This document shows, in pieces, positions 23,451 to 34,759 of a stretch of 64,000 nt of DNA. Location of the stretch: positions 25,007,733-25,071,732 of the forward strand of contig NC_081138.1 of the NCBI RefSeq assembly GCF_958295425.1, given 5' to 3'. The position numbers were made by a program, and so were the translations under genes. The stretch is from Solea solea (Eukaryota; Chordata; Actinopteri; Pleuronectiformes; Soleidae). Every line of letters begins with the position of its first letter. The first letter of the stretch is position 1. The notes beneath the pieces are model-generated. The model had not been told where the DNA came from. It made no database searches and worked only from the letters and a program-made list of their open reading frames with translations.

Positions 23451-25289
23451 CAAAACGTATTTGTATATGTTGGATACATTTCTAAAATAGTACCACTGAC
23501 GTGATGATGCTCCCACATGTCCCCATCTTTGGTTCGGTTCACCTGGACCTTATATCATGAACCTAATAGGTTCTCTTTGTCCACCATGACAATATGTGAC
23601 TTCACACAATTAGAGAAGTCTCCTTCCTGCCATACTCTAGATAAGCATCACCTGCTGGCGGTACAGATTGGAACAGGCTTACCAAGGTTGTCTGGAGGTC
23701 CTTCTGTGTTCAGCTCTGCATTCACACAAACGCCACAGAGCGTCCTCCTCAGAGGAGATGGAAAAGGAACATGTGGGGAGAATGTGTCGTGACCTTGGGT
23801 GGCGCGGGGTCAAGAGGAGTAAGACAGCGTTGTGGTCTCAAGCAGAACAGTGGACAAGGTCACTGTGTTATTCAATGGCCCTTAGGAGGTTGTTAAGTTG
23901 ACATGGACCACAGAAAATGGCCTTATCGGGCCATGTGCACACCAAGGTGAGAAGGGGCAAAGTCCCATTTAAATCCAATCTGAATTTAATGCTATGGTGA
24001 ACACGATTCTTTCCCCTGTTGCACATCAAGGCCTTCTATGAGGGATTTTCCTGTGATCTGCTCTGAGGAAAAAAAAAAAACAAAACAAGCGTGCAAGGTG
24101 CCTTTTAATAGCTACTCCATCAGGATGCAGGAATTCTAAGATCTAACAAGTCTATTGAGTGGCTGCTACCCTCAGGCATGCAGGCTTCAGTGATATCATT
24201 TGTTTTCAGTTTGTGACCGGTGTTCTGCTAACAGCCTGCTCTGTGAGAACTAAGAAATGAAAGCGTTCCAGGTGAAAATGCTACGGGGAGCGTGGGGACG
24301 TGTGTCACTTGAGCCAGTTTGTGCTGGTGTGTAAAAATCAATGCTTGTGTGTGTGCATGCGTGTGAGAAACACCAACTGGGTGTGTGTGCTGTGATCAGG
24401 ACTGACTGTAATCTCACCACAAGACTCACTCTGTCAGACTCACTCTGCCTGCATTTAACCCCCGCACCATGGTCATGAGTTTCAGTGGAGAGTGTTGTTA
24501 CCAGAGTCAGTGAAAATACTGACGCTGTACGTGCAGAGCTGCTAGATTGTGAGAACTGACATGCTAATGGTGTTGCGCAGCACTTCCTCCGTGTGTTGAA
24601 GACGGGAAATGGAAAATGAGCATGAGCGCGTACCAGTGCTATGGAAAGCGTTGAATTTCTTTTTTTTTTTTCTTTCACCGTAGTTGCAGTACAGATTCTC
24701 AGTATATTCTTGTGTGTTTTAATTTCACTTGACATGATCAGGAAATGGTTAAAGGTCAACACTCTGGAGTCACAGTTGAAACGAAGATTTTTTTTTTTTT
24801 TTATGTAGAGTTAAGGTTGAATTGTTGCAGAATCATTAGTCTGATGGATTTCAGCAAAGCCCTCTGCCACAGTATTGTACACTCATGTTGGACTTCGTGA
24901 ATCTCGACAGTGATCACCCCTGGTTAAACCAAGAATCCGTAATGCTCTAAGGTCCACTTAGCCCGGCTTCTCTAACATTAATAATGCAGAACATTTTCCT
25001 AATGAAGGAACATATTTTTTCTTTTCCATTTTTCTTTCAACATGTTGGATAACTGTGTTAATCAAGGCTTTACTTTCAGATTTCCTCTCTAATGGCATAT
25101 CCAGTGGAGGGAAAAGGTCATGGTGGTAATAGACTGATCTATAGTCCTCAGGGAGATTCTCTCCCTTTTTTCTCTCCTTCCTTTCTCTCTACGCCCCTCT
25201 TTCTCTCTCTTTCTGCTCAGCCCCAGACAGACAGTCTCCATCCCAGATATCCTCATCTGCCTCCCACTGCGCTCAGCCCCGCTCGCCAG

Positions 25290-25450
25290 GTTTTCAATCA
25301 CAGGCCCCAAATGAAATTATTAAGAGGTGTTAAACTTATTAATCATTAAATTAGCTAAATGATTCTCCAAGTAGAGCCCAGATGAATGACATGTCATTCA
25401 CTAATGCAATTTGCTTCTGCAGAAGGTGAAGGTCAGGAGAGGGCCTCGAG
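25290..25450. promoter_or_regulatory. Candidate conserved noncoding element, homeodomain-rich
   Basis: Contains AATGAAATTATTAAGAGG, TTATTAATCATTAAATTAGC and ACTAATGCAATTTGC, a dense set of ATTA/TAAT cores, beside the near-palindromic ATGACATGTCAT. No repeat or open frame. Enhancer identity is inferred from appearance only. Confidence 0.35.
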
Positions 25451-25620
25451 CAGGGCAGTGGTTGGCTTCCTGTCCCTTTTTTAAGTTTTATCTCTCATGT
25501 CATGAATTTATTAGTGGCCACTCCTCTGACCTTTGAAAGAAGGACTAAGAGAAATAACTGAGCACATTTTCAAAATACAATAATCTGGTCGCATGTGCAG
25601 AAACAAAAAATGTGAAGCCG

Positions 25621-25646
25621 TTTTTTTTTTTTTTTTTTTTTTTTTT
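25621..25646. repeat. Poly-T tract
   Basis: 26 consecutive T. No retroelement body is recognised on either side, so a poly-A tail origin is not supported. Confidence 0.95.
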
Positions 25647-26232
25647 ATACATATGAATAGATTACCTGACACTTCCTGTCATCATTTCCTTTTTTTTAAA
25701 CAGTCACGTAAAAAAACCAGCTTGAGTTTCCGTTTCCCTCTTATCTCTGCGATTGGTGGGAAAGTAGGTGAGCACATGTGAAACACTCCTCCCACTTAAC
25801 ACCTCCAGTATGCTCTGTTTAGTGTCCTGTGACATTCTCATGATATCATAAACGTCCCATGAGAACTAGAAGACAGATACTACTGAACTGATGTCATCTA
25901 ACTTCTGACGGCTGATTGACCTTTCAGGTACTATAAGTGTCACCATGGTGATGGTAATGATGCACCTTGGTGGTTTTAATACAAATGTGAAAACTTTAAA
26001 GACATGCCTGCCAATCATAGCAATGACATGCTTTCACGCACATTCACATTGGTACATCTAAATCATAAATCTTTTTTTTTTCTTTCTTTACTGCGCACAT
26101 TTTTTAATTTATCTTCAGCATCTCAGCAGAGCCATTAGAATTATCCCACTGCTTTGTTGTCAGTGACAGAATTGACAGAACAGTGAATGGTGGTTTGAAG
26201 AGGGCCTCATTAGGTCAAATCAGTGAAAACTC

Positions 26233-26450
26233 TAAAGATTCAAACCACAAGTTTCAAACTTGTTTCAAACATGTGGCCCTCCAGTCAATTTTATTTGGCC
26301 TCCCACTTAATGTCCAATTATAATTTAGCTATTTTTGTACATTTTTTGGGGTGAAATAGATTAATATTGAATCATAAATATGCTTTTATTGTGAACTATA
26401 TATTGTTCCACGTTTTCTACCGCGTTTGAGACGCCTGGTTTGAATCTTTA
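26233..26450. mobile_element. Short inverted-repeat element (MITE-like)
   Basis: TAAAGATTCAAACCA at 26,233-26,247 is repeated exactly in inverse orientation at 26,436-26,450, and the adjoining bases keep partial similarity (TTTCAAAC against TCTCAAAC). The roughly 188-bp interior includes CATGTGGCCCTCCAGTCAAT and GTTTGAGACGCC, reminiscent of fish hAT-derived repeats with 'tcaaactc...ggccc' cores. No target duplication is obvious and there is no coding content. Most likely an old non-autonomous DNA transposon. Confidence 0.6.
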
Positions 26451-26561
26451 AAATCAAAGCTGCAGTTGTGAAGATTAATGCATGTGGAGTCCCAATCCCA
26501 GATTAGTACTGAGGCCCTCCATATTGACATTTATTTATTTATGATGCTTCTCTTTCTGTAG

Positions 26562-26820
26562 GTTGGTTTGCAACATAGGGAGTTTTTGCCAGTGCAGGAA
26601 GAACAAACTTTTCTTGAACAGCTGATTAGTAGAACAGCCAATAGGAGTGTTGTCACTCTCTCTGAACTACACTGTGATTGGCCAAAGTCACCCATTATGG
26701 GCCAGATAACTTCCCAAGGCTTGAAAAAGAGCCTTGAAGCAGTGAAGAAGTCTCGTTCTGTCTCAGATCACTTACTTAACTTATGCTGAAAGGTTGTCAT
26801 GGTAGAATTAACCAATAAAG
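26562..26820 (+). other. Candidate terminal exon or repeat, unrecognised
   Basis: An acceptor-like CTTCTCTTTCTGTAG ends at 26,561. One frame is then open for 75 codons to a TGA at 26,787, and AATAAA lies 25 nt later (26,814-26,819), so the layout of a tiny last exon is present. The peptide (VGLQHREFLPVQEEQTFLEQ at its start) shows no domain I know. Part of the DNA (GTGATTGGCCAAAGTCACCC) reminds me of a dispersed fish repeat, an equally good explanation. Confidence 0.2.
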
Positions 26821-26829
26821 CCAAAACTA

Positions 26830-27170
26830 AGTCGCCTACACTAGCTTTAAAAATGAGTGCTACTAAACGTTCCTTGGCATGCTGTGACTTGTTGTTTGTT
26901 TGCTTATTTTTGATTGTCAATAATACAATCAGTGAAATGGAGATGTGGTCAGAACTGTAGCTCAATAAATGCCCTTTCTTATATTCACAAGTCACATGAA
27001 TGTCACCTGGGAAGTACACACCTATTCCTATGCAGTGTTTGCTGGTATACCTGTGTGTGTGTGAGTGTGTGTGTGAGGATGTGACATACACACCAGTGCT
27101 GCAGATTACAGTCCTGAGGGATTTAAATATCATTTTAATTAATCTGTTCACCTGAATTTAATGAGACATG
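26830..27170. other. Noncoding DNA with a short GT-rich tract
   Basis: AT-rich sequence with GTGTGTGTGAGTGTGTGTGT at about 27,052-27,076. No exon or known repeat. Confidence 0.45.
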
Positions 27171-27174
27171 TCCA

Positions 27175-27176
<2 letters not shown>

Positions 27177-27209
<33 letters not shown>
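27177..27209. repeat. (GT)n microsatellite
   Basis: About 16 GT units, uninterrupted. Confidence 0.95.
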
Positions 27210-27212
<3 letters not shown>

Positions 27213-27269
27213 ATCTGCATATACAGTATGTGTGTGTCCATATATGAAAATGAGTAATGCATTTGTATC

Positions 27270-27470
27270 TGTATGTCCAAGTGTGCATGCCTGTGACTAA
27301 TGAAGTTCATTGCTAGACTTCAAATGGCACCCTTCATTTGGTCTTTGCAGAATTTGCATATTAGCTGTATATCTGAGCACGAAAGACAGATGGGATGAAC
27401 GCAGGATCAATAACGAGGAGACTTTGTGTTTACAATGGGATGAGAGCTCCTCCACAAGGTAAACCGCTCC
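27270..27470. promoter_or_regulatory. Candidate conserved noncoding element
   Basis: GACTAATGAAGTTCATTGC, TTGCATATTAGC and GGATCAATAACGAGG stand in non-repetitive DNA between a microsatellite and a repeat relic. POU- and homeodomain-like words are visible. No open frame. Unverified. Confidence 0.3.
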
Positions 27471-27867
27471 ACTTGTACATCAGAAAGGAGTATCTAGGAT
27501 TCACTTCTGTGTGATAGTAATACTAGTATGATTGCATAATTAGTCTGTGATCAATGAGACATCGATTCCATTGCAAACAAGGGATTAGCGCTCTGTGCTT
27601 TTCTCTGGACAGTTCGGCAGACATGATCTGGACATGTTCGACAGGCTGACCATCTGGCCTGCACAACCTTGACAGAGTTTGAATCAATACCTGATTGAAC
27701 AGAACACAGAGGTTATGGGAAAATATAGTTAGGAGTTACCAAAAGTGAATGTCTTTTAACAGGTTGTATCGTGGGCTGTTCACTAAGCACAGCAGTGCAA
27801 GTGTATACAGTGTGTACGGTTAAAGAACATAGTATAGGTAAGTAGAAAGAGCAGTATAGATATTTAT

Positions 27868-28060
27868 GGCACTTTTCCACTATACACTCTCAGCATGACT
27901 CAGCTCAGCATGGCTCGACTCTATTCGGTTTGGTATCGTTTTTTCCATTACTATAGTACTTGTTCAATGTGGGCAGAGACGTCATTTTGTATATGACACA
28001 CACAGACTAGTGACTAGTAAAGCAGTTGTTTTCAGTGTAATCTCTAATCATTAGAGTCAG
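27868..28060. repeat. Dispersed fish repeat relic (DNA-transposon-like)
   Basis: GCACTTTTCCACTATACAC, CAGCTCAGCATGGCTCGACT, TCGGTTTGGTATCG, TTTTCCATTACTATAGTAC and GAGACGTCATTTTGTATATG match, from memory and in order, a repeat widespread in fish that starts with a 'ttttccactg...ggctcg' end. The copy is heavily mutated. It may extend to about 28,340. I cannot fix its superfamily. Confidence 0.45.
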
Positions 28061-28860
28061 TTCATTAAAAGATGAATTCACTGACTCGTTCAGTCACTGA
28101 ACTGAAATACGGCAGAAGGGGTTGTGTTGCGGCTCGCCATTGCCGTGCCGAGGCAAGTCGTGTTGGAACTATGTAGTGAAAAAGCGCTCTTGGACATTTT
28201 TGATGACTATAATTTAGTTGATAATTTAAATGATCTAATTGACAATGTTTATAGAAAACGTACACATTTTTTCACTATGCTACTTTCCAGGTCTCTAACT
28301 TGTTTGTGTCTTTGTGTGAGTTGTGATTGTTGTCAGTGAGAAAAGTGACAACAAACATGCCAGCATGTTGCCAGACATTACACAATAGGCATACACAAAC
28401 CCTCCCCCTCTCTCTCACGTTTGCCTTTTCCTCTCTGTTGTGCTTTTGTTCAGTCCTGCCTCATTTGTGATGATATTTATGTCAAGTAAAGGATACAAAA
28501 CCATGCTCTTGTCTGAAAGAAGAGTCATTTACAATCATTTACAATAACAAAAACAGAATTTTACCATTACAATAACCTCAGACAATGCGGATATATCCGT
28601 CCCGTTCATTTTGTGCAACAAATGAACAGAGGTACACACATGCTTCCATTGTTCTGGGTAAAATGTGCCACAGACATAATCATCTCCCGCTGCACTCTGT
28701 GTATTAGATAATGAGAAGATGCTGATAAGTTCCTCAATTCACTCTGCTCCCGATTGGCTAATCCGCATCATTCAGTATTGTGAGGATCACAATGATCGTT
28801 TATTATTGCTCATTCAGAGCTCAACAATGATTTAAACGTTCACAATAATGGAACAAACAC
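28061..28860. other. Noncoding DNA, possibly repeat-derived at its start
   Basis: TCACTGACTCGTTCAGTCACTGAACTGA at the start is partly palindromic and may belong to the neighbouring repeat relic. A plus-strand frame at 28,124-28,339 has an acidic stretch but no domain or exon signals. CATTTACAAT is duplicated in tandem at about 28,527-28,547. Confidence 0.4.
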
Positions 28861-28869
28861 ACTGTCTCA

Positions 28870-29060
28870 GATCACTCATCCATTTAAGAGGATGCCAGTT
28901 CGACTTAGCAGCTGGTCCTTATTCAGAGCGGACAGAAGACTTAGTCTCGGAGGGCTCCAGCCCATGCCGATCTTTTTTAGAAGCGGTTTGATAGAGCAAA
29001 CAATGCTTTGTTATTGGGATAAATATCAATTAGTCCTGGTATACTGTACAGTAGCAAACT
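28870..29060. promoter_or_regulatory. Candidate conserved noncoding element, SOX-like sites
   Basis: Contains GAGCAAACAATGCTTTGTTATTGGGATAAAT written here as AACAATG and CTTTGTTATTGG, two opposed SOX-type cores within about 20 bp, next to GATAGAGC and ATCAATTAG. Balanced composition, no repeat, no exon. A SOX-bound enhancer is a reasonable guess, not shown. Confidence 0.35.
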
Positions 29061-29269
29061 TAATTGTAGGGTTGCAACAAGCTTCTCTGTGATGTAAACC
29101 TGATCCTCTTTTGCTTTGTGGACAAAACCCGGCGCACATTTCTGACATTTTATAGAACTAACAATCAATCAATTTATCAAGTAAATGATGGACTCATTAA
29201 AAACTGAATTAAAAAGTTGCAGCCCCAGTTATTTGGACACTTAAAACCCATGTTCTTCATGACGAAAGA

Positions 29270-29550
29270 CAAAGTAATTGAGAATGGCACCTGGACGTGT
29301 CGTGGCCACAGTAAATGTCCCCATTTCCCGAGGATCTTATAAAGAGATAACATTCGCTGTTTAGCTCAGCCCTCCCTGTTCTGTCTGGCACCCGGGGTAT
29401 TGAATTTCAGTGACACTCAGACCCTTAATGAGAAGCAGAACGACACCTTCATATTATAGCCTGTGCCCTACCTCTCTCCATTTCTATGACTTGCTTTAAT
29501 AAATTACTGTCCAATAAGAACTTTTATGATCTTGGCATATGTTGCCTTTT
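29270..29550. promoter_or_regulatory. Candidate conserved noncoding element
   Basis: Repeat-free block with ATCTTATAAAGAGATAACATT, TTGAATTTCAGTGACAC, CTTTAATAAATTACTG and similar words. It differs from the surrounding repeat-rich DNA and has no coding frame. Appearance only. Confidence 0.3.
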
Positions 29551-29683
29551 ATAGGTGAAAATAATTGCGTTCCCGGATCACCCTGCCCATTCTGAACATG
29601 AGAATGAGAGTAGTGGAGCCTACAAAATGAGATAGTTTCACAGTGTCTGCACAAGTCCTTCTCATTGGGTCGTTATATCCCCC

Positions 29684-29712
29684 CCCCTCTTTTTTTTTTT
29701 TTCTTTTTTCGT
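29684..29712. repeat. Poly-C / poly-T tract
   Basis: A C run passes into a long T-rich run on the plus strand. Confidence 0.8.
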
Positions 29713-29901
29713 GGCATACCTTCACAAGCACGATTCTCAACTCCGCTCATGCCTAGAGAGGCCTACTATTGCATGTCAGCGGGCCTCTTAAACCCACACC
29801 ACCATCCCCCAATCAACTTCATACACACACACACAAACACACATACTCAGAGTCTTGTTTTTGAGTTGCCACTGAAGTGTGACAGAAGCCACTTGACAGG
29901 T

Positions 29902-29926
29902 GACACACACACACACACACACACAC
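29902..29926. repeat. (AC)n microsatellite
   Basis: About 12 AC units; another short CA tract lies at 29,822-29,842. Confidence 0.9.
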
Positions 29927-30119
29927 TTGATGTTATCGGGTCAGGGTCAGAGATTCAGCCTCTTGAATGATGAGAGACTGTCACTCGCATTGTTTATCTA
30001 TGCTAGAGGAGCGGGGGGGGGGGGTGTTTCTTTCCCTGCCATGCATCACTCAAGGGGAAAGGGGAGAGTGGAGGAGAAAGACAGAACTTTGCTCCTCTGA
30101 GGATCCAGCCTCCATGTGG

Positions 30120-30500
30120 AATTTAAGGCCTCGGCCGTGTCATTCACATAATTCTGTGAGTGTTAAAATCCGAAGAGAATCTCATGGCATGCATAATTAT
30201 ACACACCCCGACATATAGATCTCTGCTGAATAGCCGGAGGAAACGAGGAGTCAAGCGGGGCCTAAAACAGAAAACAGCTCTTCAATCATTTAGAGAAATG
30301 TGCTGGAGTCGGCTCACAAATTGATGTGGCTTTGTTATCGGCGTTGTCAATTGATTCCACAAAGGGCGTTAATGAAATAACTAATTGAATGTGTCCTCTT
30401 GTAAACTATTTGTTGAAACAGCCACGTCTCGCCTCTTTCTGCGAGTGGCTTTTAATACATTTCAGAGTGAGTCCGATCACCTTGTTACTATTAGCGGTTC
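30120..30500. promoter_or_regulatory. Candidate conserved noncoding element, homeodomain-rich
   Basis: A long repeat-free block with GTCAATTGATTCCAC, GGCGTTAATGAAATAACTAA, TTGAATGTGTCC, GCATGCATAATTATAC and GGCTTTTAATACATTTC. Homeodomain cores are dense, and the composition is balanced against AT-rich flanks. No reading frame spans it. Of all blocks in the window it is among the most enhancer-like. Confidence 0.4.
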
Positions 30501-30559
30501 CACTTCCATTCTGTGAGGAACGTCGTTATTTGGGTCTCTTCTAGTCCATATGACCATGT

Positions 30560-33060
30560 GGGAAATGTGCAAAAGATACAAGTTCAACACATGACACATG
30601 CTTTCTTGTTACAATAATTATTTATTAAATTTAAAATATCTTTAGCACAGGTTAAAAATTAGACACTTCCATCTACCATGAGCGTCTCGGGATTGGACAT
30701 GGTTCTAACATGGTTGAAAATAAACACTCTTAGAAACCAAAGAGGTTTCCCTCTTACTTCATCCTTCTGTCTTCATAAATTGTCACACTGGAGTTGCTAG
30801 GGCAGAGGCAAATTTGGCATATAGGTTATCATTTTCACTGGACATATATATATTACAAATGTGGAAAAAAAAAAAACTGTCAAAAATCTCTTCCTTGCAT
30901 CATGATTTGGGAGAATTTTTGGAATGAGTCAAAATCGCTTGTTCCAGCTTCACACTTTGTTTTTAATTCACTTTTTCAGAAACGTGTGTGCCGTTATTAA
31001 AATAACAGCACTTTTTAAAGCTGGTGATAGTTCTTTTTTTTTTCTTTTTGGTGTGATAACACAAAATGGCAGCCCAGTTTCTACTGCTTTTAAGCCAAAC
31101 GGTTTCTGCCATGGTATTTTATTGTCCGTGTTAGACACTATAAGGATATGTAATTAATTAAGTGTGTGCGCATGTGAACGTGCAGTGGCAACGGAAAAGA
31201 AAATACAGACAGCCATCCTTCCCCTCGTCATCGTCCCAGTCCTCTACCCGACTATTCCACAAACCAGTGATTTATGGTCCTTTTTTGCCTCAGCCCTATG
31301 TTATGAAACATAAAAAAAAAAGGATAACAAAGAACATGAGCAAAGCACTGTAGTAAATGGCAGGCCAATGCATTAGTCGTCAGTAAGAAAACATTACCAG
31401 CAAAGACATATAATTTCCAGTTTTTAAGTTGTTTACAAACCATATGAGTTCACAATTTATTATGTTTTTTTTCCCTTTTTTTTGTTTTTTTTTTTCATTT
31501 CATTACATGCCATATGAGAGGTCTGGATTACAAAAGTACCTGAACAAATTGCTTGTATATTAGCATGCATAGCTGTTTGGTATTTACACTCTATTTACAG
31601 ACTTGAACTAAGAACAGATAGGATCAACAGTTATACATTTTTTTTTTTGTCCATGTGTTTCATGTACATCTGTAGGATGGAAAACAAAAAGCAGCCTCAT
31701 ACTGGATTACAGTTATACAAGACATGCACAGAAAATTAAACTTTTGCTTGAGTGATTACTTTTTTGTGTGTGTTTTTTTTAAATTCCTTATCACTGAAGA
31801 AGGAATCGCTTGATTCTGTAACAGGCTACATTACTAACCAGTGATTCTGCATTGCATAACACAGATTCATTTTTTTCCTTCTCCCTTTGTCTATACTGCG
31901 CACCAGTCTCTGAGCACAGGGGGGACTTGAAAAGGTTAATTTACGATGTTAACTGTGCCGTGAAGGGAAAAGCAAATAGGAAAGAGCAGGCACAGCACCA
32001 AAGAAGGACATTAAGCTGCAGCTACATCTTTCTCTTTCTCACTCTCCTCTATCTGTCCAGTGACAACAGTAGGGCCCCCCTGATGTGTACAAAGACACAA
32101 GGCTATCACCATCCATCACCGCGGACATACTGAGAGGATCTTTCAGCAGTGATCAGACCGAAAGCAGGCACACACATTTCTGACACCTCGTTTTCTTATT
32201 AGTCTTGTGTTAGCCGCAGGAGAATGTCCGTATGAATGTGACTCATGAGGAAAAATAAACAAAAACAACACAAGTTTAGCAATTTACTAAATAAGAACAG
32301 TGTAATGTTGCATCCACACCAAATGTAAAGGAAATATATCCATCATGTTACTGCATCAGTGAACGAGTGAAGCTGAGTCACAGGTGTAGACTCAATTTTC
32401 TCAACAGATGCTTATTTTCAGATTTTACCAGCAAATCCAAGTTAAACGCTCACTTTCCTGTAAGCCCGTTATTCTTTTGTCTGGTCGAGGTGCACACGTG
32501 TACAGCAACAATCATTTTATCTTCCATTTCCTGATAAAATATCAGGACGTAAGTGTTAACTCGTTGTATTAAATCTGCTTCACATGTGGCGTGAATGTGC
32601 CGTTACATACAGGAGGCAGCGGCAAAGCAAAATTCTGTTTCTTAGAGCGTACGCCAGTGCCAACAGAATAAACAACTCATAATGTTAAAACATATTCATG
32701 AGGGCGTTACACATTGCTTATGGAAGTGCCAGTTTTTGTAGACACATGGAAGACATGGATATACCTGTATTTAGACTGCAGACCATATTTGTAATCTAGG
32801 GGCTAGTAACCGGCTCAGGGGGCGTTGCAGTCATTAAAGATATTGCTCATTTAGAGAGAATAACATCAGAATCACATACTCAGTCCTCCCCACTACTACA
32901 GTGCAGGTCCTTTGTCCACCTCCAGCTCATTTACACGCAACCTCTAATATAGGCAATCAGCAGCTCTATACTCTCACTGGGGCTCCATAAACACTTGATT
33001 TCATAGAACTGCCTTTGATGAAGGAGGGAGGTGACTGCCGGAGCATGTTAATGTGCTTTC
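30560..33060 (-). other. AT-rich region resembling a 3' UTR on the minus strand
   Basis: Read on the minus strand, 31,760-31,400 has the texture of a vertebrate brain-gene 3' UTR: U- and A-rich runs, CTGTAAATAGAGTGTAAAT-type words, and AATAAA at 31,461-31,456. No coding part can be attached to it. It may equally be ordinary AT-rich intergenic DNA. Poly-A/T runs occur at 30,868, 31,030, 31,464-31,494 and 31,638. Confidence 0.25.
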
Positions 33061-33320
33061 CTATAAAGCTTATCTCTGACTGGGGTCATGGAGGCCAAGT
33101 GGCAAGGGGCTGATCGCCATAGCAATAAGACCCCAGAAGCTGCTAGTGCTGCTTACGAGCCCTCTGACAATAACGGAGCCAAACATGGCCTACCTTTGGA
33201 TAATCAAAGCCCTCATCCAGGCCCATGTGGGAAATAATGTGGACATTTACTACAGTACAATTGAAATGAGGGGTGAGCACAAATTAACCTCTGGTAACAG
33301 AAGGGGCTCGTCGTGATAGG
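33060..33320. promoter_or_regulatory. Candidate conserved noncoding element
   Basis: Starts around GTTAATGTGCTTTCC and TATAAAGCTTATCTC and includes GGATAATCAAAGCCC, a TCF/LEF-like CAAAG context, and CATTTACTACAGTACAAT. Repeat-free and without exon. A minus-strand donor-like CCAAAGGTAGGCC near 33,192 was noted but has no frame. Confidence 0.3.
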
Positions 33321-34090
33321 AACCATCCTTTTTTTTATTGTCCAGCAGCAGCAATATTTTAAAAAGCATGTAAATACAAAGTCATGAGCTGACCCGCAAC
33401 ATTGGGACACGGCCACAATTTTTAACACACAGTTTAAACAAACTTCCAGGGAGAAAAATAGATGTCCTTTCACTCTTCAAAGGCAACACTTTACTCGAAA
33501 CATTATTATTTTTTTTTCTTTTATAGCAAAAGGGTTTCTTTTCGTGTTTGTAAATTGAGCTGCATAATTATGTTTTCTATTTTTGTCAGGTATACAGTGT
33601 GTGATGATACTGTATAATTTAGTGGACGGAAGACAGGAGCTTTGAAGAACACTTTGATAACATATGGTTATCCCCTGCTGTTCCCTACTCTCTGCTCTGC
33701 GGGGGGGGCCGCGGAAAGGATGCACGCATAACTTTCTGGACGCTACAAACTTCGCACTTCTCTGAAAACTGAAGGATTACACTGTGTTTCACAGCAGGAC
33801 GAGCAGCATACATTCTGGCATCTTCGCCATAGCCACTTTAATCTCGATTTTACACGCTAAAGACAAACCCTAATGTCCCCGCTAAACACAACCACACCCA
33901 CAAAGGCTGCTACGTTTCTCACTGTGCCATTCATCTCAATGCGCACAAGTATTTGCCCGATCGCAATAATCCTCGTGCGAGGCATCCAATCTGTACAATA
34001 GTGTCATCATAATGTTTCAAAGCAGGCAAATTGGAATCTCGTTAAGCTGTTTTTTTTTGTGTGTGTTTTTTTTTGTTCCTTCTGTTAGTT
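33321..34090. other. Noncoding DNA, no gene supported
   Basis: AT-rich, with a minus-strand AATAAA at 33,339-33,334 followed by A-rich sequence, and a poly-G patch at 33,701. No exon. Confidence 0.4.
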
Positions 34091-34099
34091 TTCTGTCTC

Positions 34100-34740
34100 T
34101 TTTCTGGCTCAGGTGCAGGAGACTAAATCAAGCTGTCAGAAACTACGCTGCACAGCTAAATGGTGCCGGCTGAAATGCCACCTGTCCACAGCCTGTGGCG
34201 ATTTATTATTTCCCCAATTATTTATTTCTATAATAACAACTTGGGTGTTTTCAAAAGTCCACGCTGTTTATAACAGACTAAGCTTGCCCTCGCCTCGGCT
34301 AATATTTCAGGCTCTTTTTTTTTTTTCCCCACCACAGCTGATGTGTTATCCTCCGCTACCTAATCAGATGCTAAAGATTTGGTTTATAGCATTTCTCAAT
34401 GGTAATACACTGGGGGTCCACCCAGAGCGTTTATTTCAGTTGAGGCATTTGATTTAATCCGATTCTCTCCATCCACCCCCAAATCTTCTCGGGAGCCCGT
34501 CTTATCTCGAAAGAGCTTGATGGCGAGCTGCTCATCCAGTGCCCAAGCTTACGTGGAGGCCAGAATGAGGTGGGAGTAAAGGCTTTAACGGCTCTATTAT
34601 CCGGCCCTGTCATTAGCTTAGCGACATAAGGAGGTCTGCCCTGTCTTTGCTGTTGTCTGGCTATTAGAACAACCCATATCCAAAGTATCTCTGTACTGGA
34701 GCGGAATCCACACGACTTGCTCTGCTTCATTTTCAGCGTT
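34100..34740. promoter_or_regulatory. Candidate conserved noncoding element (about 600 bp)
   Basis: Uniformly non-repetitive, with CGATTTATTATTTCC, CCCAATTATTTATTTC, GGCTAATATTTCAGG, CCTAATCAGATGC, GGCATTTGATTTAATCC and GTCATTAGCTTAGC. It has many homeodomain and FOX-like A/T cores in otherwise balanced sequence. A plus-strand frame at 34,113-34,457 is open after an acceptor-like TTTCTGGCTCAG but encodes no domain. Length and texture fit a large developmental enhancer. Confidence 0.4.
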
Positions 34741-34759
34741 TTTGAAAATGTCGAAAGTC

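Larger units (their letters stand above)
23451..26230. other. Noncoding DNA, one enhancer-like block
   Basis: No supported exon. Simple tracts include A/T runs near 24,071, 24,660 and 24,790 and a 26-T run at 25,621. A pyrimidine-rich stretch lies at 25,148-25,215. A weak exon-like interval at 25,703-25,766 (AAACAG acceptor, GTGAGC donor) is described under rejected items. Confidence 0.45.

Noticed and set aside
25621..25646. Poly-A tail of a minus-strand retroposed copy
   Set aside because: No gene-like or LINE/SINE sequence adjoins the T-run.
25703..25766. 64-nt exon with AAACAG acceptor and GTGAGC donor
   Set aside because: The acceptor lies in a T-rich patch where chance sites are common, the donor follows a TAG, and the peptide is not protein-like.
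34113..34457. Plus-strand exon after TTTCTGGCTCAG
   Set aside because: The frame is open but low in protein character, and the DNA has dense A/T cores better explained as an enhancer.
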